A model generated the notes under the pieces. It had not been told where the DNA came from and ran no database searches. It saw nothing but the letters and a program-made list of their open reading frames with translations. Source: Brooklawnia sp937867175 (lineage in GTDB: Bacteria > Actinomycetota > Actinomycetes > Propionibacteriales > Propionibacteriaceae). From it: a stretch of 64,000 nt of DNA. The position numbers were made by a program, and so were the translations under genes. The DNA lies in assembly GCA_036821905.1 (NCBI GenBank), contig DAISIR010000005.1:113219-177218 (forward strand), given 5' to 3'. Below are positions 46,738-56,633 of the stretch, piece by piece (the first letter of the stretch is position 1; each line of letters starts with the position of its first letter).

Positions 46738-49700
46738 TCATTGAGCAGCCCTTCGAGGAGCCACCCAACGAACGGAAGTCTTCTGGTGGTACAGGCCCGC
46801 CGCCACGAGGAGCAGCAGCCCCACCGCGTAGAAGGGCCAGGGGCCGGCGCCGCCCGCTTCAGGCAGCGGAGCCGGGGTGGTGTCGGTGACGAGGATGGTG
46901 AAGGTGTCACCGGCCTTGAGGGTCACGATCCGGTCGACGGGGTCGGTTAGGGTGATACCGGTCGAGGCGAGCGTGAACTGGATCGGCTCGGGCAGCAAGG
47001 TGAACCCCGTCGGCGCCTTGGTCTCGACGAGCCAGTAGGTGCCTGCCTGCAGTTCCTTCGAGGTGAAGGTGGCCCCGTTGACCTCGTCGGCGGTGATGCC
47101 GTCGGCGATGGGGGTCGCGCCGGCCACGCTCGGGTCGGTGTCGTAGAGCGCGAACACCGCGCCGTTGAGAGCGCAGGTCGTCTGACCCACGTCACAGTGC
47201 TGGCCGAGTTTCTCCACCTTGATCGTCTGCTCGGGCGCCCCCTCGACCGGATCGGTCACGCTGTCACCGGACGCGCACGCGTCGTCGCCGCTGTAGGTCA
47301 CAAGCGCGGTGTTGGTCAGCTCGGTGATCGCGGAGTCGAGCGGGTCGTCGACCGTGACCGCGAACGTCACCGTCATCGTCTCGCCCGGCTTCAGCGTGAC
47401 CGCGTCGGCGGCCGTGACCATCTCGCCGGGGGCGTGCGCTGCGTCGGTCGCCTGCGTCCGCGTGGACGCGGTCTCCGTGTAGATGTAGTTGAGCGTCACT
47501 TCGACGCCCGAGGCGGTGTTCTCAGGATCGGGGTAGCTCGCGTTGTTCGAATAGTCCCACCACTGCAGGGTGTACTCTCCCGACGCCGGGCCCGACGCAT
47601 CCACCGTCCCGCTGCTGAGCGTGGTCCACGCACCGCTTCCCGATCCGAATTTCTGATAGGGAACGCTGAACCAACGAGCGGCGGTCGGCGTCCAGACGGT
47701 GGCGCCTGTCCCCGGTTCCGCGGACTCGACGGGTTTGCCCGGTAAGTAGCCCCTTAGTGCGACATCGTTCTTCCCGTCCGTGCTCGAGCCCTTCAGCGTG
47801 ATCGAGTAGCTCGTCAGTTGCGCGTCCGCAGGCACCGAGCCCACGGTCGAGAAGGTCTGCAGGCTTGATTTACTGGAGAACCCGAAGTCCGGCAGCGTCG
47901 TGGTCCAGGTGCCGCTCTGGGTCCCACCAGGCACGGTCTCACCTGTCCAGTAGGTCTTCTGGGCCGAGTTCTCCTTGTAGGTGACCCCGTCCGGCAGTTG
48001 GTCGGTGAGCACCACGTTGGTGGCGTCTTGTTCGCCCGTGTTGGTCACGGTCATGGTGTAGGTCAGCTCATCGCCCGCCTTGACAGGCCCGGTCGCGCTG
48101 GACGTCTTGGTCACCTCGACCGGTGACGGCGCCACGGTCCAGGTGTCCGTTGCCGTGGCGACCTGGCCGTTGGCGGGGTTGACGCCGGTGACTGTCGCCG
48201 TGTTTGTCGTCGTCGCGTTGAGCGAAGACGTCATCCGATACACCCATGACTCACCGGGATCGAGCAGCCCATTACTGTCCAGGTCCCCCGACAGGTACTC
48301 GGTGTCGCCCTTGTCGTCAGTGAGGGTCACATCACTCAGCGCCACCACGCCGGGGTTCGTCACCGTGTACGTGTAGGTCACGTCCGTCGGCTCTGCACCG
48401 GGGATCAGGCACTGGGTCGACCCCGCCTTCTCCACGGCGATCTGCGGTCGGGGCGAATTCTCAAAGGTGCACACCACGTTCGCCAAGATGTCGCCATCCG
48501 ACCCTTCCGTCACGCCTTGGAAGGTGAGCTCATATTCGCCCTGACTCACCTGGGTGACGGGAACAGGCAGATTGGCGTTGGTCTTGTCGATGCAACTGAG
48601 GGTCGTGGAGTAACCGGTGAGCGGCGTCCCCGCAGCGACCGTTTCTCGCAGAATGTACGTCCTGGTGGGAATGCCGATTGCGACCACCGCCGCATTTGTC
48701 TGCAAGCCGGTGGCAGGACCAGTGGTCGTGACGTCGCCTCCCGGGATCGGCGTGTTCGGGACATCTGCACGCCTGATCTGCATGTGTACGTTGTCGGTCG
48801 CCGCCACCCTGCCGACCGGGTAACTCTTCTGCAAGGTCAGGTTGCCGGGGTCGTTGCAATCAGCAAGGTCGACGACGCGCCTGGCGTAGCCGTCGGGGTT
48901 GTTCAGGCCGGCAACCGTGATCGAGCTGCCGATCTTGGCGCCCGTGTTCGGGTCCAGCTTGTCGATGACGCTGTTGTTCCCAGAGGCATAGCTGACGTAG
49001 AGGTAGCCGTCGTTGTCGAACGTGACGCCGTTGAACTGGCCGCTCGAGGCGAGATCAGTCAGTTTGAGCATGGTCAGACTACTGCCGATGGACGTGGCTG
49101 TGGTCTTGGGTGGCAGCGCCTTGGTCAACCCGGAGATCCGCCACAGCTCGCCGTTCGTGCCGTCTGAGGTGACGAAGAGCATGTTGCCCTCTTGGTCGAA
49201 GACGAGGTCGCCATTGCCGCCGTACGGCCAAGAAGCCTTCGCGCCCTCGATGTAGCCGACGTAGCCGATGGCATTGCCCGCACCGTCGTTGGCCAGAGTG
49301 TCAAAGGCCCAGAAGTGATGACGCGTGGTGCTCGTGTTGATGGTCTCGCTAGAGGAGATCCAGTACATGCCGTCCGTGGGATTGATCCCTCCGCGCACTG
49401 TTCCGGCTCCGGATGCTATGCCACCGCTGGCGTTGACATTAGACGGAATCGCCATCGTGCCCAGATGCACCGTGGTGCCGGTCTTGTTGTCTTGTCGCCA
49501 AACTGGCAACCCAGCAGGCTCGTAGGTGCTGGTCCGTTGCGTGGAGTAGTAGGAGTACAAACCGCCCTGCGAGATGGCCAGCGCGTTGGTTCGGCCGGAA
49601 TACCTCGTGGTGCCGACCGTGTTGGGCAGCTTGGCCTGCGCAACCGTGGCTGCGCCGGTCGAGACGTTGATCTTGTAGACGTAGCTTTGAGAGTCGAGGA

Positions 49701-52440
49701 GCGTCCCCGACCCGGGATTGCCCCAATAGTCGGTGCCCGGCGTGGGGTTGGTGTTCGCGATTCCGTAGATGTACCCGGCCTCGCAGGTCAGGCCCTCACC
49801 GACACCGATGCTGCCGGTCTTGGCGTTGTTGAGAACGCAGGAGATCTGCGCACCAGGCTCCGGCGTCACGGTGACACCCGACGCCAGTGCCGTCTTGTTC
49901 GGCAGACCGGACTGAGTGCCCGTCGCATCGGTACAGGTGACGGTCGAGGAGTACTTGCTGAAATCGACACCCGCGATTGCTGCCGCCTCCGTGATGGTGT
50001 AAGCGGTGCCTGCGGTGGCAGTCACCTTTCCGGTCGTGCCGGTGCCGGCGCTGACCTCCGTGCCCACGCCCTCGGTGGTGTCGTTGCCGGGAGTGTCCAG
50101 CACCGTGCCGGTGTCACCACCGGTGCGCAGTTGCACCGTGAACTGATCGGACGCCGCAGCGCGGCCCCCCGAAAGCGTCTTGGTCACCGTGATGCTCGGC
50201 GGAGCCACATTCTTGATCTCGCACGAGATCAGGTCCATCGCGCCGTCGGGGATGGTCACGGTCCAGTTGCCGTTCGAGTCGGCGCTGGTCGCGACGGTGC
50301 TGCCGTCGGCCGCCTTGCAGGTCGCCGACTTCTCGTAGTCGGCCAGCGGCGTGCTGCCCACGCCGACCTCTTTAATGGTGTAGGTCTGGCCGGCCACGAC
50401 ATCGACCGGGGCCACCTTGACGCCCTGGACGCCGTTGGCGGTGCCGACCGTGGTGGCGGGCGTACCCAGCGCGGCTCCGCCTGCATCCGCGACCGACAGC
50501 GTGAACTGGTCGGTGTCGTTCACCCGGCCGACGACATGCTTCGCCAGCGACAGCGTCGGGATCGGGGCGTTGCTGATCTCACACGCGACCACGCCCTTGG
50601 TTCCGGCCGGAACCGTCACGTCGAAGGTGCCGTTCGCGGTCTTCGTGGCCGCCACGGTGGTGCCGCCTGCGGTGCAGACCGCCGAGGTGTTGTACCGGGC
50701 CAGGTTGGTCGCACCCGTGCCGGTCTCCTGGATGGTGTAAGTGGTTCCGGGACTGACCGAGGCGCTCGCGGTCGCCGCCTGGACGCCCGTCGCGGTCCCG
50801 GTGGTCGTGGCCGTGCCGATGCTGCCGGAGGAATCACGGATGTCGAGCTTGAACTGGTCGGTGGCGGTGACCCGCTTGGCCACATTCTTCTTCAGCTCAA
50901 TCTTCGGCGGACCGTTGGTGATCACGCAGTCGATCAGGCCCTTAGCGTCGGACGGGATCGTCACCGCAAAAGTGCCGTTCGAGCCGGTGGTGGCCACTGG
51001 GCTTCCGCTCATCGTGCAGGCGGCCGTGATTGCGTAGTCGCTGAGCGTCGTCGTGCCGGACGCGGCCTCTTGCAGCGTGTAGGTCGAGCCCTCGGTGACG
51101 TCGACCGGGCCGACCTTGGCCGACTGGGTGCCGGTCGCGCTACCCGACGTAGTCGCGGGCGAACCCACGGTCGCGCCCTCGGAGTCGTGCACCGTGAGCG
51201 TGAACTGGTCGCCTGTGTTGACGCGGCTCTCAACGTTCTTCGACAGCGACAGCGTGGGCTTGCTCGGGCCGGCGCAACTCGCCATGTCGTAGAGGTACTG
51301 ATTGTTGATGGTCGCGTAGACCGACGAGTCATTGGTGCTACCCGGGCTACGAACGTTGATCGCCGTGTTGTAGTAGCTGCTGCTGTACAGCGACTTCGTC
51401 CCCGACGTGGGTGCCATGTAGGCGAGACCGGTCATGTACGTCTCGGCGGTGGAGCCCAAGCTCGTGAACGGGATCGCCGTGGCCAGGCTGCGGACCGTGG
51501 TCGGCACGCTCGCCGCGTCCACCTTGTAGAGATTGCCGGTGGCGGTGTTGATCCCGAGGTAGAGGTTCCCGTCGCCGTCGAACGCGATGTCTCCGAGGGA
51601 GTTCCATTCCGGCGGCGTGAGCCGGCCCACGTAACCGATCGAGGTGTTCGTGTTCGTGTCGAAGGCGTAGAAGTCCCAGGCGGTGCTGGTGGCAAGGGCG
51701 TAGTAGTAGATGCCGGTCACCGGGTTGATGGCGCCCGCCGGCGGCGTCCTGTCCGTACTGTACGGGGTGTCCAGGACCGTTGCGCCGGTGAAGGTGTCGC
51801 GGGAACCGTCCGCGAGGGCGACGCGGTAGACCGTGAGTGCGGATCCCTTGGCCGGCAGGCTCCCCATGAAGTAGGCGTAGCCCGACTGCGAGACGGCCAG
51901 GGCGTCGGGCTCAGGAGCCGACAGCGTGCCGAGGCTGGATACGGCGGTGGTGAGCGTCCCGTTGGAGTATTTGAGGATGGCCGGGTTCCCCGCGCTGGAA
52001 TAGAGGGTCAGGAGGTAGAGGTCGTCAGGGCTGCACAGGTAGCTCGTCGCCGCCTGGGGAGACACGCCCACCGTGGCGGCCATCTCCGCGGGAGCCGTGC
52101 TGGACTCAACTCCGGTCGGTTCCGGGGTGAGCGAATCTGTGGGGCCGTCTGTCGTCGCGGAAGACTCGGCTGACGGAGTGGCCTCGGAGGTAACCGAAGA
52201 CTCGATCGACGCCGACGGCTCGGCAGACACTGACGCCTGCGTGGCGTCGGTCACCGCAGAGAACTCGGCCGGAAATGGTTCGGCACTGGTGGCCGTTGAC
52301 GACGGCGTCGGTGTCGGTGTCGGAGTCGTCTGAGCGGATGCCTGCGTCCCCATGGACAGGAAGAGCATCCCCACAAGGAGGGTCGCAGTCAGTTGACGCG
52401 GGCGCTTCTGCGCTGACTCCTTACTGCGACTTGCCTTCAC
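46738..52440 (-). CDS. Giant sortase-anchored surface protein, probable pilus tip adhesin
   Basis: A 1900-residue protein. Signal peptide (about 1-37), Thr/Ser/Glu-rich stalk (to about 130), a propeller-like region (about 135-400), four tandem beta domains of about 120 residues with shared SLSKNV..R...TDQFTL starts (about 405-890), a second propeller-like region (about 895-1220), a fifth copy, two DUF11-like domains (TYTMTVTNTGEQDATNVVL), a Cna-B domain with WLVETKAPTGF, then LPEAG, a hydrophobic helix and a basic tail. GGAGG 7 nt before the GTG at 52438-52440. No von Willebrand domain is seen. Confidence 0.88.
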   Translation of the reverse strand: MKASRSKESAQKRPRQLTATLLVGMLFLSMGTQASAQTTPTPTPTPSSTATSAEPFPAEFSAVTDATQASVSAEPSASIESSVTSEATPSAESSATTDGPTDSLTPEPTGVESSTAPAEMAATVGVSPQAATSYLCSPDDLYLLTLYSSAGNPAILKYSNGTLTTAVSSLGTLSAPEPDALAVSQSGYAYFMGSLPAKGSALTVYRVALADGSRDTFTGATVLDTPYSTDRTPPAGAINPVTGIYYYALATSTAWDFYAFDTNTNTSIGYVGRLTPPEWNSLGDIAFDGDGNLYLGINTATGNLYKVDAASVPTTVRSLATAIPFTSLGSTAETYMTGLAYMAPTSGTKSLYSSSYYNTAINVRSPGSTNDSSVYATINNQYLYDMASCAGPSKPTLSLSKNVESRVNTGDQFTLTVHDSEGATVGSPATTSGSATGTQSAKVGPVDVTEGSTYTLQEAASGTTTLSDYAITAACTMSGSPVATTGSNGTFAVTIPSDAKGLIDCVITNGPPKIELKKNVAKRVTATDQFKLDIRDSSGSIGTATTTGTATGVQAATASASVSPGTTYTIQETGTGATNLARYNTSAVCTAGGTTVAATKTANGTFDVTVPAGTKGVVACEISNAPIPTLSLAKHVVGRVNDTDQFTLSVADAGGAALGTPATTVGTANGVQGVKVAPVDVVAGQTYTIKEVGVGSTPLADYEKSATCKAADGSTVATSADSNGNWTVTIPDGAMDLISCEIKNVAPPSITVTKTLSGGRAAASDQFTVQLRTGGDTGTVLDTPGNDTTEGVGTEVSAGTGTTGKVTATAGTAYTITEAAAIAGVDFSKYSSTVTCTDATGTQSGLPNKTALASGVTVTPEPGAQISCVLNNAKTGSIGVGEGLTCEAGYIYGIANTNPTPGTDYWGNPGSGTLLDSQSYVYKINVSTGAATVAQAKLPNTVGTTRYSGRTNALAISQGGLYSYYSTQRTSTYEPAGLPVWRQDNKTGTTVHLGTMAIPSNVNASGGIASGAGTVRGGINPTDGMYWISSSETINTSTTRHHFWAFDTLANDGAGNAIGYVGYIEGAKASWPYGGNGDLVFDQEGNMLFVTSDGTNGELWRISGLTKALPPKTTATSIGSSLTMLKLTDLASSGQFNGVTFDNDGYLYVSYASGNNSVIDKLDPNTGAKIGSSITVAGLNNPDGYARRVVDLADCNDPGNLTLQKSYPVGRVAATDNVHMQIRRADVPNTPIPGGDVTTTGPATGLQTNAAVVAIGIPTRTYILRETVAAGTPLTGYSTTLSCIDKTNANLPVPVTQVSQGEYELTFQGVTEGSDGDILANVVCTFENSPRPQIAVEKAGSTQCLIPGAEPTDVTYTYTVTNPGVVALSDVTLTDDKGDTEYLSGDLDSNGLLDPGESWVYRMTSSLNATTTNTATVTGVNPANGQVATATDTWTVAPSPVEVTKTSSATGPVKAGDELTYTMTVTNTGEQDATNVVLTDQLPDGVTYKENSAQKTYWTGETVPGGTQSGTWTTTLPDFGFSSKSSLQTFSTVGSVPADAQLTSYSITLKGSSTDGKNDVALRGYLPGKPVESAEPGTGATVWTPTAARWFSVPYQKFGSGSGAWTTLSSGTVDASGPASGEYTLQWWDYSNNASYPDPENTASGVEVTLNYIYTETASTRTQATDAAHAPGEMVTAADAVTLKPGETMTVTFAVTVDDPLDSAITELTNTALVTYSGDDACASGDSVTDPVEGAPEQTIKVEKLGQHCDVGQTTCALNGAVFALYDTDPSVAGATPIADGITADEVNGATFTSKELQAGTYWLVETKAPTGFTLLPEPIQFTLASTGITLTDPVDRIVTLKAGDTFTILVTDTTPAPLPEAGGAGPWPFYAVGLLLLVAAGLYHQKTSVRWVAPRRAAQ

Positions 52441-52855
52441 AACGGTTCCTCCCATTGGGGGCCAACTCCTTGAAGGAGTCAAGCAGCACGGGCTGAGACG
52501 CCCCCGCGGCAGAGAGCGAATTTCATCCTGCTTTCACCCCGCCATCCCCAGCAGTTGGACGGCGCGGGCAGCTCCTCCTGCTGGCCCAGATCAGCCCCGC
52601 AGGGGGCAATGAACTCCTGAGGCAGATGTTCGCGGTCTCGCGAGCACTTGGCCGCCGACCCGCTGCAGTTCGTGGACTTCGTCGCCGAAATGTGGGTCCA
52701 CTCCGACCCGCAAAGTGATCTCGATCGAAGTCACCCGACCCAGCCGCGAGAGTGGACGCGACGCGGTCGGTGAAAACCGGCCTGGCCCATCCGCCGACCC
52801 GATCCGACTCGTGTTCGCAGCTGCTCGAGGTACTGCTTGACTGTGGACTCGCCCG
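52441..52855. other. Upstream region of the pilus operon, largely gene-free
   Basis: A perfect palindrome ACTCCTT-G-AAGGAGT (52465-52479) lies 25 bp before the adhesin start and could be an operator or 5' UTR hairpin. The remaining about 370 bp hold no convincing gene. A short + strand frame near 52650-52740 (LAADPLQFVDFVAEMW) looks coding-like but matches nothing recognised. The pilus promoter must lie here. Confidence 0.45.
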
Positions 52856-53647
52856 TCAGGCCGTGACGTCCCGGCGGGTGAACACCAACCATCCGGCCAC
52901 CACGAACATTGCGGAGATGCCGTAGAGCAGCGCGAGTCCCTGCCAGTCCCAGCCGTTCAGGAGCGGCCGGTTCTGGTACGCCCACGAGACTGGCGAGACG
53001 AGATGCATCCAGTCGTTGTCTGCGCTGACGTTGCCCAGCGCGTTGAGCAGGTACGCCGCCACGAGGACGCCGGCGCCGGCCGTGACGGCATGGTTTCGCC
53101 GGCCCGTGATGGCGCCGACCGCCAGAGCGAGCGTGCCGCACAGCAGGGCAACACCTGCCCAGGCCAGCACCTGCGGGGCGATGTTGGCGAAGTCGAGACC
53201 CAACCCGTTCGGGCCGTCAAGTACCATCAGCCAGCCCGCCGCTACCAGCCCGAGCGCGGCGAGCCTGACCACGAGTGCCCCGAGCCTCTCCAGGTACACC
53301 TGCGACCTAGGCACCCGGTGCGCCAGAGTGAGTTCGAGCATCCCGTTCTCCTCGTCGCCCGCGATTGCCCGTGCCCCCCACGAAACGCACACTGCGACGA
53401 GGACGAACAGGCCGAGCAGCCCGAAGAACGTGGAGTGCGCCCAGCCCGCCCCGGTGCCGATGTCGCCGAACCCGAACGCCGCCACCATCGTGCTCGGCAA
53501 CTGATCGATGAAGACCTGGACGCCCTCGCCAGCGTCCATCGTGGAGTAGAACGACAGGTAGAGGGTCATGATCGCGATCAGCGCGAACGCCCACGCAATC
53601 AGGCCCTTCCAAGACTCCTTCAGCGCCTGGACGAAGACTGGCATCAC
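52856..53647 (-). CDS. ABC-2 type exporter permease
   Basis: A 263-residue membrane protein with six predicted helices: N-terminal ALKESWKGLIAWAFAL, then helices after DQLPSTMVAAFGFGD and ending near the C-terminal VVAGWLVFTRRDV. Layout fits ABC-2 permeases. It overlaps the ATPase stop by 4 nt. Substrate unknown (drug or lipid export is typical). Confidence 0.87.
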   Translation of the reverse strand: MMPVFVQALKESWKGLIAWAFALIAIMTLYLSFYSTMDAGEGVQVFIDQLPSTMVAAFGFGDIGTGAGWAHSTFFGLLGLFVLVAVCVSWGARAIAGDEENGMLELTLAHRVPRSQVYLERLGALVVRLAALGLVAAGWLMVLDGPNGLGLDFANIAPQVLAWAGVALLCGTLALAVGAITGRRNHAVTAGAGVLVAAYLLNALGNVSADNDWMHLVSPVSWAYQNRPLLNGWDWQGLALLYGISAMFVVAGWLVFTRRDVTA

Positions 53648-54630
53648 TGCTCCTCCTCCGGCTCCGCGGCGCGCCGCGCCCGAACCAACGGCACATCGGG
53701 TGGCGCGACTGCCCCGTCCGGCTCCGAATAGATCCCGAGCACCGTCTCCTCCAGATCAGGCTCTGCGAAGACAAGATCGATTACCTCGTACCCGCTTAGG
53801 AAACCGACCACGTCGTTCGCGTGTCCCTCGACCAGCCCGGCGACGCGCACCTCCCCCGCCGCGGCGGGCTCAACCGTGACAGCCAGGCCGCGGGCGGACG
53901 CAGCCGCGCGCACATCCTCGACAGCAGGCGCCCCGACGACAGCCCGCAGGCGACGCTGGGCGGTCTGCCGGAACTCAATCATGGTGGCCTCACGGACCAC
54001 GCGTCCGCTTCGGAGGACGGCGGCACGGTCGGCCACCTGTTCGACCTCGCTGAGGATGTGCGACGAAAGGAAGACAGTGGCACCGTCCATATGTGCCTGG
54101 CGGACCATGTCGAGGAAGACCTGCTGGATGAGGGGGTCCAGACCGGACGTGGGCTCGTCCAGGATGAGCAGTTCCGGGCGGTGCATGAACGCCTGCACCA
54201 CGCCAAGTTTCTGCTTGTTGCCCTTCGACAGCTTTCCCGCCGCGCGGCTGAGGTCGAGATCGAGGCGCTCGGCGAGCTCGCGGCCGCGCTGCATAGCGTC
54301 CCGCCGGGGCGACAGCGACGCCCAGAACTGGAGGTGCTGCCGGCCAGTCAACTGGGGCTCCACCCGGAACTCACCAGGCAGGTAGCCGATCCGCGCACGG
54401 ACATCCTTCCCGCCGACGCGCGGGTCTTCCCCGAGCACCTCGGCATGCCCGGAGGTTGGCCTCAAGACGTCGACCAGCAGCCGCATCAACGTGGACTTGC
54501 CAGCACCGTTCGGGCCGATCACGCCGAAGATGCTGCCCTCGGGTATCTGGACGCTCAGTCGATCAAGCGCCGTCACGTGACCGAACCGCTTCGTCAGTTC
54601 GAACGTCTGCACCGCGTTTGCCACAGCCAA
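53644..54630 (-). CDS. ABC exporter ATP-binding protein
   Basis: A 328-residue ATPase: Walker A GPNGAGKST (about 39-47), Q-loop region, signature LSKGNKQKLG (about 134), Walker B LLILDEPTSGLD (about 154-165), H-loop SSHILSE, then a roughly 100-residue C-terminal extension seen in drug-type exporters. Coupled to the permease. Downstream of a decayed alkD gene. Confidence 0.92.
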   Translation of the reverse strand: MAVANAVQTFELTKRFGHVTALDRLSVQIPEGSIFGVIGPNGAGKSTLMRLLVDVLRPTSGHAEVLGEDPRVGGKDVRARIGYLPGEFRVEPQLTGRQHLQFWASLSPRRDAMQRGRELAERLDLDLSRAAGKLSKGNKQKLGVVQAFMHRPELLILDEPTSGLDPLIQQVFLDMVRQAHMDGATVFLSSHILSEVEQVADRAAVLRSGRVVREATMIEFRQTAQRRLRAVVGAPAVEDVRAAASARGLAVTVEPAAAGEVRVAGLVEGHANDVVGFLSGYEVIDLVFAEPDLEETVLGIYSEPDGAVAPPDVPLVRARRAAEPEEEQ

Positions 54631-54662
54631 ACCCTAGCCTTGTGCGGCTTCCGCCTCCCGTA

Positions 54663-54964
54663 TCGCCGTCAACGGGCAACCAGGAGCGCAGCGCGCTGGG
54701 CGTCGTCCAACGGCTTGACCGCTTCGCGGATGGTGACACCGGACGCCCGGTGCCCGGCGCAGCCAGAAGTCCTCGTCGGTGCTCCAGCGGTCGAGGGTGG
54801 TGACCAGACTGGGTTCCCGTTCCACCAGCGGCCCCACCACCGAGGCCGCCAAGCTGTCCGACAGCGCCCAAGTTCGGGACTCCCGAAGCATCTGCTCCAG
54901 GACGACGATGTCAGCCGCACACAAGGCGTCGGCGTGGTGCTCTAGCACCTCGACCGCTGCCTGA
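54663..54964 (-). pseudogene. DNA alkylation repair (AlkD-like) gene remnant
   Basis: The minus strand reads HEAT-like helices in VVLEQMLRESRTWALSDSLA and the family signature LDRWSTDEDFWLRRA. The frame then shifts near 54745 and ends shortly after. Only about 100 codons of a roughly 230-codon gene remain. The rest of the 54631-55069 gap holds no other gene. Confidence 0.7.
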
Positions 54965-55069
54965 CAGTGTTCATGGACCGGGGTCGCCGTTTCGGCCGGG
55001 CCTGATCCGAGACCCGAGCCACCTCCTCAGGGTGAGTACCGCGATGCCTGACCATGCAAGAATCCGGGC

Positions 55070-56545
55070 ATGGAGGAGCATGGCTGGGTGAGCCGGCTTG
55101 CCGCGAGGCGCCGGCGCAGACGTGAGCGTGCCCGGCCTCCGTCCGCCGCGGACGACGTAGCCCGGCCGGCGGGTACCCAATGCCCCGAAGCGCTCGACCT
55201 GGCCGCCGAGGTGGGGGCCGTCCTGCTGTCGAACGGCGCTGCAGCCTCCGAGATAGTCGACCTCGTGCTCGACATCTGCATGGTCGCCGGGTTGGCGGAC
55301 GTCAGCGTCGTGGTCACCTACGACCAGGTCATCGTCTCTCTTGAGGGCGAGGAGACCTTCGCGACGATTCACTCCCGGGTCACCCCGGTGCGCGCTCGCA
55401 CCTACGACTTCGGCACATACACCGCGACCGTCGAACTCGCCCAGCAATACCTCACGAGGCAGACCTCCGAGGAGCAGGCACTCACCCTGTTGCGCGTGCC
55501 GGGACGCGGACGGATCTGGCCCCGGTGGGTGACAACGCTGGCAGCAGGGCTCACCGGCTTCAGCGCGGGCATCATCTTCGGCGCGGCACCAACCGCGGCG
55601 CTGCTCGCGTCGGTTGCGGTGATGTTCTCCAATCTGATGTTCCGCTCTCTCGCGCGGCGGCGCTGGCCGGGGTTCTTCATCCAGATGCTCGTCGGAGCCA
55701 TCGCCGTCCTAGTGGCTAGTGGGGGTCTGCTCGTCGTCCCCGGCATGAACGCCTATGCGGTTGTCGTCGCCGTAATTATCGTGGCCCTCGCCGGCATGAC
55801 CGTGACTGGTGCCTTCCAGGATGCCGTCACCGGCTGGTACCTCACGGGGTCGGTGCGCGTCTTCGAGGCGGTGGTCAAGACTGTGGGACTGCTCGTGGGG
55901 ATCAAGGCGATGGCCGCACTGGTCGACATCGTCAACGCCCCCAGGGTGGACGCCGTGGTGACCGCCCCTGGCGCACTGCCTCCAGTCGCGACGGCTGCCG
56001 CCACCGCCATCATGGTGCTTGCCTTCACCGTGATGGCCCAGACGCCGTTTCGAGGTGTGGTCACCGCCGCGGTCATCGGCGTGGCCGGCCACCTTACGCA
56101 CACCCTGGTCAGCTCCGGTGACGTCGGAGCGGTGTGGCCCGCCGCGATCGCTGCCGTTGTCATCGGGATCCTCGGTGCATTGACCGCACCCTGGGTACAC
56201 ATCCCCTTCTCCGCGTTGACCAGCGGTGCCGTCCTGCCACTGCTGCCCGGGCTTGCGCTGCTCCAGGGGCTGATGGATACGACTATGCAGACCGGCATGG
56301 GGGCGCTCTCGACAGCACTGGGCATCGCCGTCGGGCTGGCTACCGGGGTCACCCTCGGCGGCCACCTCGTCGCCGTGGTCACTGGACCTTGGCGCACCCA
56401 GGACGACCGCATCTACACCCCCCACTTCTCAGAACCGGTCGCGACCCTGCGTGAGCGTAACGCGCTCGACCATTCCCCGCGGGTCTTCACCCCTCGCCGG
56501 GCCCGTAGCTCAAGCGGTCGCGGGGAATCATCGACCGGGCGCTGA
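55070..56545 (+). CDS. thrE: ThrE-type threonine/serine exporter
   Basis: A 491-residue member of the ThrE/DUF1212 family. An N-terminal soluble domain (residues 40-140, GAVLLSNGAAASEIVDLVLD) is followed by two five-helix membrane halves (about 160-300 and 325-450) and a basic tail. The fused length matches actinobacterial ThrE, which exports threonine and serine by proton antiport. Confidence 0.9.
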   Translation: MEEHGWVSRLAARRRRRRERARPPSAADDVARPAGTQCPEALDLAAEVGAVLLSNGAAASEIVDLVLDICMVAGLADVSVVVTYDQVIVSLEGEETFATIHSRVTPVRARTYDFGTYTATVELAQQYLTRQTSEEQALTLLRVPGRGRIWPRWVTTLAAGLTGFSAGIIFGAAPTAALLASVAVMFSNLMFRSLARRRWPGFFIQMLVGAIAVLVASGGLLVVPGMNAYAVVVAVIIVALAGMTVTGAFQDAVTGWYLTGSVRVFEAVVKTVGLLVGIKAMAALVDIVNAPRVDAVVTAPGALPPVATAAATAIMVLAFTVMAQTPFRGVVTAAVIGVAGHLTHTLVSSGDVGAVWPAAIAAVVIGILGALTAPWVHIPFSALTSGAVLPLLPGLALLQGLMDTTMQTGMGALSTALGIAVGLATGVTLGGHLVAVVTGPWRTQDDRIYTPHFSEPVATLRERNALDHSPRVFTPRRARSSSGRGESSTGR

Positions 56546-56593
56546 CCAGGTACTGCCCAGCCGACGGGTCAGTATGCCCACTACCCAGACCTG

Positions 56594-56627
56594 CTAGGTG
56601 GCCGAACAACCTAGCTGGCGCTACGAT
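56594..56627 (+). promoter_or_regulatory. padR promoter with palindromic operator
   Basis: CTAGGT (56594-56599) and ACCTAG (56609-56614) form a perfect inverted repeat with 9-nt spacer. The -10 TACGAT (56622-56627) ends 6 nt before the ATG at 56634, so the mRNA is probably leaderless and the palindrome covers the -35/spacer region. Confidence 0.65.
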
Positions 56628-56633
56628 CAAGCC

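Noticed and set aside
49192..52173. 993-codon open frame on the + strand opposite the adhesin gene
   Set aside because: A shadow of the high-GC minus-strand gene: low-complexity Arg/Gly/Val content, no domain, no ribosome site. The minus frame has signal peptide, repeats and anchor.
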